Of a stretch of 34,341 nucleotides of DNA, positions 31,291 through 34,341 are shown one piece after another (within the stretch, counting starts at the first letter, position 1; every line of letters begins with the position of its first letter). This DNA comes from an uncultured Bacilli bacterium. GTDB lineage: Bacteria > Bacillota_I > Bacilli_A > RF39 > UBA660. Both the position numbers and the translations under genes were made by a program. The stretch covers positions 1 to 34,341 of the forward strand of contig CANRGD010000007.1 of NCBI GenBank assembly GCA_947630105.1, given 5' to 3'. The notes under the pieces were generated by a model. It was not told the origin of the DNA and searched no databases. It saw nothing but the letters and a program-made list of their open reading frames with translations.

Positions 31291-32073
31291 ATGAGTACAC
31301 AAAAGAAAAAAGAGAAAACTAATGAAAAAAACTTTGTGGTAATGATACTTATTCTAATTGCTTTAATTATAATTATCTTTTTACTTGTTGGAAATCTAGG
31401 ATTTATTGACCATAGACCTCGAATCCCAACGGGAAACGTAGATATTTTTGATATAATTTTTCAAAAAAATTGTGATACTACCTGCACTTGCAACTGTATT
31501 TGCAATAATGGTAATTGTAATAATTGTAATAATACTACGGGTGGTAATGCAAATACTAACAATAATACTGGAAGTAATACGGAAAATACTGGTGAATCAA
31601 GTGGTAGTGTTAAGCCAAATATTCCAACTTCACCAGAAGATAAAGATGGTATAGAAGTTTTTGATGAGGAAACAGAATATTTTCAAAATACACAACTTCA
31701 TATATTTACTAATACAGCTTATTATGTTGTTGATGATAAAATTGCTCCTACAAGTGAAAATACATACCAATTTGTAATAAGAAATAATAATGAATTTAAT
31801 ATAAAATATGATTTAGATTTATTTGAAGATAATAAATTTAATATTAATATGAAATATCGTTTAAAATTAAATAATGTATATGTTGCAGGAAATGATGATG
31901 AATGGTTGACTTATAAAGAATTACAACAAAAAGATATTGAACTTGCAGCCAATACTTATGATGTGTATACATTAGACTGGAAGTGGTTTGAATCAAGTAA
32001 TGATACAGAAGTAGGTACAAAAATAAATTCTAATTATAAATTGGAATTAAAAATTACAGCTTCTGGGTATTAA
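31291..32073 (+). CDS. Membrane-anchored fibre-locus protein with Cys-rich, Asn-rich linker
   Basis: The 260-aa protein has a cytoplasmic Lys-rich tail, one TM at about 16-38, then a compact Cys-rich motif CDTTCTCNCICNNGNCNNC (seven Cys in 19 residues, about 61-79), a Thr/Asn/Gly/Ser linker and a C-terminal beta domain (about 115-260). That domain shows KIAPTSENTYQFVIRNNNEFN, as in the TasA-like paralogues. It lacks the [A/S]RY cleavage motif, so it probably stays anchored and may tether the fibre. The Cys cluster could bind metal or form disulfides. It has a GTGGTGA ribosome binding site 92 nt after the first fibre gene. Confidence 0.75.
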   Translation: MSTQKKKEKTNEKNFVVMILILIALIIIIFLLVGNLGFIDHRPRIPTGNVDIFDIIFQKNCDTTCTCNCICNNGNCNNCNNTTGGNANTNNNTGSNTENTGESSGSVKPNIPTSPEDKDGIEVFDEETEYFQNTQLHIFTNTAYYVVDDKIAPTSENTYQFVIRNNNEFNIKYDLDLFEDNKFNINMKYRLKLNNVYVAGNDDEWLTYKELQQKDIELAANTYDVYTLDWKWFESSNDTEVGTKINSNYKLELKITASGY

Positions 32074-32092
32074 AAAGAAAGAAGGTGTAACG

Positions 32093-32674
32093 ATGTCTAC
32101 AAGAAAAAAATATAAATTAAAAAGAATAAAAAATTTCTTAATATTTTATATGTTTGTGTGTATTTTATTTGTAGCTAGTTACACTTTATCTAGATATGTA
32201 GAAACAACAGAAGGTACAAGTGGATTAGGAATAGCTAAATTTAGTGTTACTGTAAATGGTATAAAAGTTACTGAGGGGAATCCTTTTATATTAAATTATA
32301 AAGATATTACAAATACTTCAGAAAAAATAGCTCCTAATACAAGAGGATATTTTGAATTTGAAATAAATCCAAAGGGAACAGAGGTAAGTTTAGAATATGA
32401 ATTTAATTTTGATTTAAAAGAAATACCTGAAGAGTTTAAATTAGCATATTTTACTATAAATGATGGGGAAGAACAGTATGATATTACTGATACTAATATT
32501 ATAAAAAATGAGTTACTTCTTTCTAATAAAGAAGAGGGATTTACGGAAGATGAGAAAATAAATATAAAAGTTTATTGGACTTGGGATGTTGCTGAAGAAA
32601 TTACTAATCCAGATGTTAGTACTATAGATAATAAAAATATTAGTATTATAGCTGTAATAAGACAAAAGCTATAA
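32093..32674 (+). CDS. TasA-like secreted protein, second paralogue
   Basis: The 193-aa protein has a SipW-type leader: basic start, hydrophobic segment at about 13-30, then YTLSRYVETTEGTSGLGIAKF. The mature domain has KIAPNTRGYFEFEINPKGTEVSLEYEF and INIKVYWTWDVAE, the same IAP...GTEVS...W pattern as the protein at 30521. It is probably a minor subunit or a cap of the same fibre. It has an AAGGTG ribosome binding site and follows the anchored gene by 19 nt. Confidence 0.8.
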   Translation: MSTRKKYKLKRIKNFLIFYMFVCILFVASYTLSRYVETTEGTSGLGIAKFSVTVNGIKVTEGNPFILNYKDITNTSEKIAPNTRGYFEFEINPKGTEVSLEYEFNFDLKEIPEEFKLAYFTINDGEEQYDITDTNIIKNELLLSNKEEGFTEDEKINIKVYWTWDVAEEITNPDVSTIDNKNISIIAVIRQKL

Positions 32675-32691
32675 TAAGACAGGAGGTAGCA

Positions 32692-33210
32692 ATGGAAAGG
32701 TATGGACTAAAAAAAGAATTAGTTATTACACTTACTTTTTTTGTATGTGTTTTATTTGTCTTTACTTTTAATGCTACATCTAGTAGATATAGGGGAGAAA
32801 TTCAAGGTCGAGCAAATGATGTTTTAGCTGTTCCAGTTATTGGATTAGAAAATCCTACTTTTACATATACAGCACAAAATGTATTACCAGGATTTACTGA
32901 TGAAGCTGATTTTTATGTTACTAATTATGATAATACAAAAAATAATGAAATTTTAATGAAGTATTATTTAAAAATTCAGTTAAATACTATTATACCAATA
33001 AAAGTTACTTTAACAGATGCTAATGAGTTAGAGTTGCCATTATTAGAAGATGGAAAAACTGAAGAGTTTATTTTACCTTATGATAAAACGATGAGAACAA
33101 AATTTCATCTAAAAATAGAATGGGATAAAAAAGATAACAGTTATGAATATGCTGGTAAAGATATAAGTTTAAAAATAGATTTAATAGCGACACAAGTAGT
33201 TGAGGGATAA
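32692..33210 (+). CDS. Small secreted protein, divergent TasA-like paralogue
   Basis: The 172-aa protein has a hydrophobic leader (about 9-24) followed by NATSSRYRGEIQGRANDVLAVPVI, again the SRY motif of the locus. The mature domain has PGFTDEADFYVTNYDN and KFHLKIEWDKKDN, a looser version of the paralogues' pattern, with no Cys after the leader. It could be a pilin-like minor subunit. It has a strong ACAGGAGGTAG ribosome binding site. The next gene (second signal peptidase) starts 1 nt after its stop. Confidence 0.75.
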   Translation: MERYGLKKELVITLTFFVCVLFVFTFNATSSRYRGEIQGRANDVLAVPVIGLENPTFTYTAQNVLPGFTDEADFYVTNYDNTKNNEILMKYYLKIQLNTIIPIKVTLTDANELELPLLEDGKTEEFILPYDKTMRTKFHLKIEWDKKDNSYEYAGKDISLKIDLIATQVVEG

Positions 33211-33211
33211 A

Positions 33212-33724
33212 ATGGAAATAGTAAAAAAAATAGGAAAAATATTATTTTATATAGTTTTAGTAATTATGGCTTTATATAGTACATTTATAATTATGCAAAA
33301 AATAATTTGGAGAGATAAGACTCCTGAGTTTATGGGATATAAAAATTTTATTATTTTAACAGGAAGTATGAAGCCAACGCTTAACAGCGGAGATATTGTT
33401 GTGGTAAAAGAAAGTAAGGATATTAAAGAAAATGATATAATTTCTTTTAAAGTAGATAATTCTGTAATTACGCATAGAGTATATGATATTTATAAAGAAA
33501 ATGGAAAAATATATTATATTACTAAAGGAGATGCCAATACTGGAACAGATACCGAGTTAATAAGCATAGAAGATATAGAAGGTAAATATTGTTTTAGAAT
33601 TCCTTTTTTAGGTAATGTCATTTTATTTTTACAAAAACCTAGTGGAATTGTTCTTTTATTTGGAATATTAGGAATTTATTTATTAGTTAGTTTTTTAAAA
33701 TCAACTAAAAGTCAAGAAAAATAA
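33212..33724 (+). CDS. Second SipW-type signal peptidase I
   Basis: The 170-aa protein is a paralogue of the enzyme at 29789, with Ser52 in ILTGSMKPT, His88 in SVITHRVYDI, the TKGDANTGTDTE box, and TM segments at about 7-28 and 142-162. It lacks the charged C-terminal tail of the first enzyme. Two processing enzymes in one locus suggest different subunit specificities or paired action. The ATG 33212 lies 1 nt after the upstream stop, so translation is coupled. An alternative TTG at 33200 overlaps the upstream gene. Confidence 0.92.
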   Translation: MEIVKKIGKILFYIVLVIMALYSTFIIMQKIIWRDKTPEFMGYKNFIILTGSMKPTLNSGDIVVVKESKDIKENDIISFKVDNSVITHRVYDIYKENGKIYYITKGDANTGTDTELISIEDIEGKYCFRIPFLGNVILFLQKPSGIVLLFGILGIYLLVSFLKSTKSQEK

Positions 33725-33740
33725 TGGGGAAGTGGTGAAA

Positions 33741-34341
33741 ATGAAAAAGAAGGAGATTGCTAAGATTTTAATACTGGCAGTTATTACTGTTGGATATGTC
33801 TTTTCTTGTGGAAAATCTTATGCAAGATATGTTTTAACTAAGCAATCTGAAACTACATTTTCAGCAGAGCCTTTTTATTTTGAAGTAGAAGATATAACAA
33901 AAGATCATATTTATGCAAGGAAAAATCAAGTTGTTAGTTTAAAGATAATGAATTATGTTGATGATCAATCAAATGAATTTGATACTGAATATACTATTTA
34001 CTTAGAAGATAATGACATTTTTACTTTAGAGCAAGGGCAAGTAGAAGGAACAATTGGTGCATCAAAAAGCGAAAAAACAGAAGAATTAAAATTAGAGTTA
34101 AAACCAAATTTTAAAACAGGTGGAAGTATTACTTTTGTGGTAAAGACGACAGAACCATATACAAAAGAAGTTAAAATAGTAGTACCTGTAAATAAATTAG
34201 GCGATTATGTATTAGAACTTGGTGAAGGTAAAACATGTTATTATTATAATGAAACATGGGGTGGATCTTATCAAAATATAATACAAACTGATGCACCTTG
34301 TAATGGTGATAATGGATTTAATGATATACCACCTTATCATA
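33741..34341 (+). CDS. TasA-like surface protein, partial at the window end
   Basis: The first 200 residues are visible and the gene runs off the window. A basic start and hydrophobic segment (about 5-22) precede GKSYARYVLTKQSETTFSAE, the SipW-type cleavage motif. The next 130 residues are a beta-rich domain (ARKNQVVSLKIMNYVDD, KPNFKTGGSITFVVKTTEP). Then comes TCYYYNETWGGSYQNIIQ, possibly the start of a second domain. It is probably a longer fibre-associated protein. It has a GTGGTGAAA ribosome binding site 16 nt after the peptidase gene. Confidence 0.8.
   Translation, partial: MKKKEIAKILILAVITVGYVFSCGKSYARYVLTKQSETTFSAEPFYFEVEDITKDHIYARKNQVVSLKIMNYVDDQSNEFDTEYTIYLEDNDIFTLEQGQVEGTIGASKSEKTEELKLELKPNFKTGGSITFVVKTTEPYTKEVKIVVPVNKLGDYVLELGEGKTCYYYNETWGGSYQNIIQTDAPCNGDNGFNDIPPYH

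Overview
The window is chromosomal DNA of a very AT-rich, low-GC Gram-positive bacterium (Bacillota; most likely an uncultured gut-type member of Bacilli or Clostridia, which I cannot resolve further). The evidence is A/T-biased codon use, strong AGGAGG-type ribosome binding sites, B. subtilis-like promoters, a SipW-type signal peptidase, a superoxide reductase and radical-SAM enzymes that point to an anaerobe, and standard stop codons (TAA, TAG and TGA all end genes).

Layout. 1-560: the tail of an unidentified gene and two decayed copies of a surface-protein C-terminus. 640-8442: an envelope-stress-like regulon. An arylsulfotransferase-like membrane protein is co-transcribed with an OmpR-type response regulator and a histidine kinase, followed by a CXXC-less thioredoxin-like protein with an HtrA protease, and then a MacB/FtsX-type ABC exporter. 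Three promoters in this block carry the same 11-bp-spaced direct repeat (TTTAATG N4 TTTAATA), each exactly 9 nt before the -10 box, so the regulator probably controls all three transcription units. 8635-10910: an acetyltransferase and a minimal Ku/LigD end-joining pair. 10980-11136: tRNA-Arg(ACG) and tRNA-Pro(TGG). 11361-14206: two unrecognised proteins, one with an HExxH motif.

14303-17873: an operon, preceded by a LexA-like box, of a DNA-repair-type radical SAM protein, its DUF4130 partner and a divergent GroEL paralogue, with overlapping reading frames. 17937-21689: housekeeping-type genes (YcxB-like, DUF362, DHH phosphoesterase, RarA). 21901-23920: an accessory island with a possible recombinase scar, an AbiE toxin-antitoxin pair and a palindromic non-coding element. 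24008-28327: mnmA followed by a redox cluster (TSCPD protein, nitroreductase, SDR, thioredoxin reductase, thioredoxin, desulfoferrodoxin).

28412-29771 is the most striking region: a putative invertible DNA switch. A perfect 24-bp inverted repeat encloses a tyrosine recombinase gene and an outward-facing extended -10 promoter. In the present orientation that promoter reads into a SipW/TasA-like surface-fibre operon (29789 to window end) with two signal peptidases and five structural-protein candidates. The recombinase carries one in-frame amber codon, so the switch may be locked in this ON-like orientation or need a recombinase in trans.
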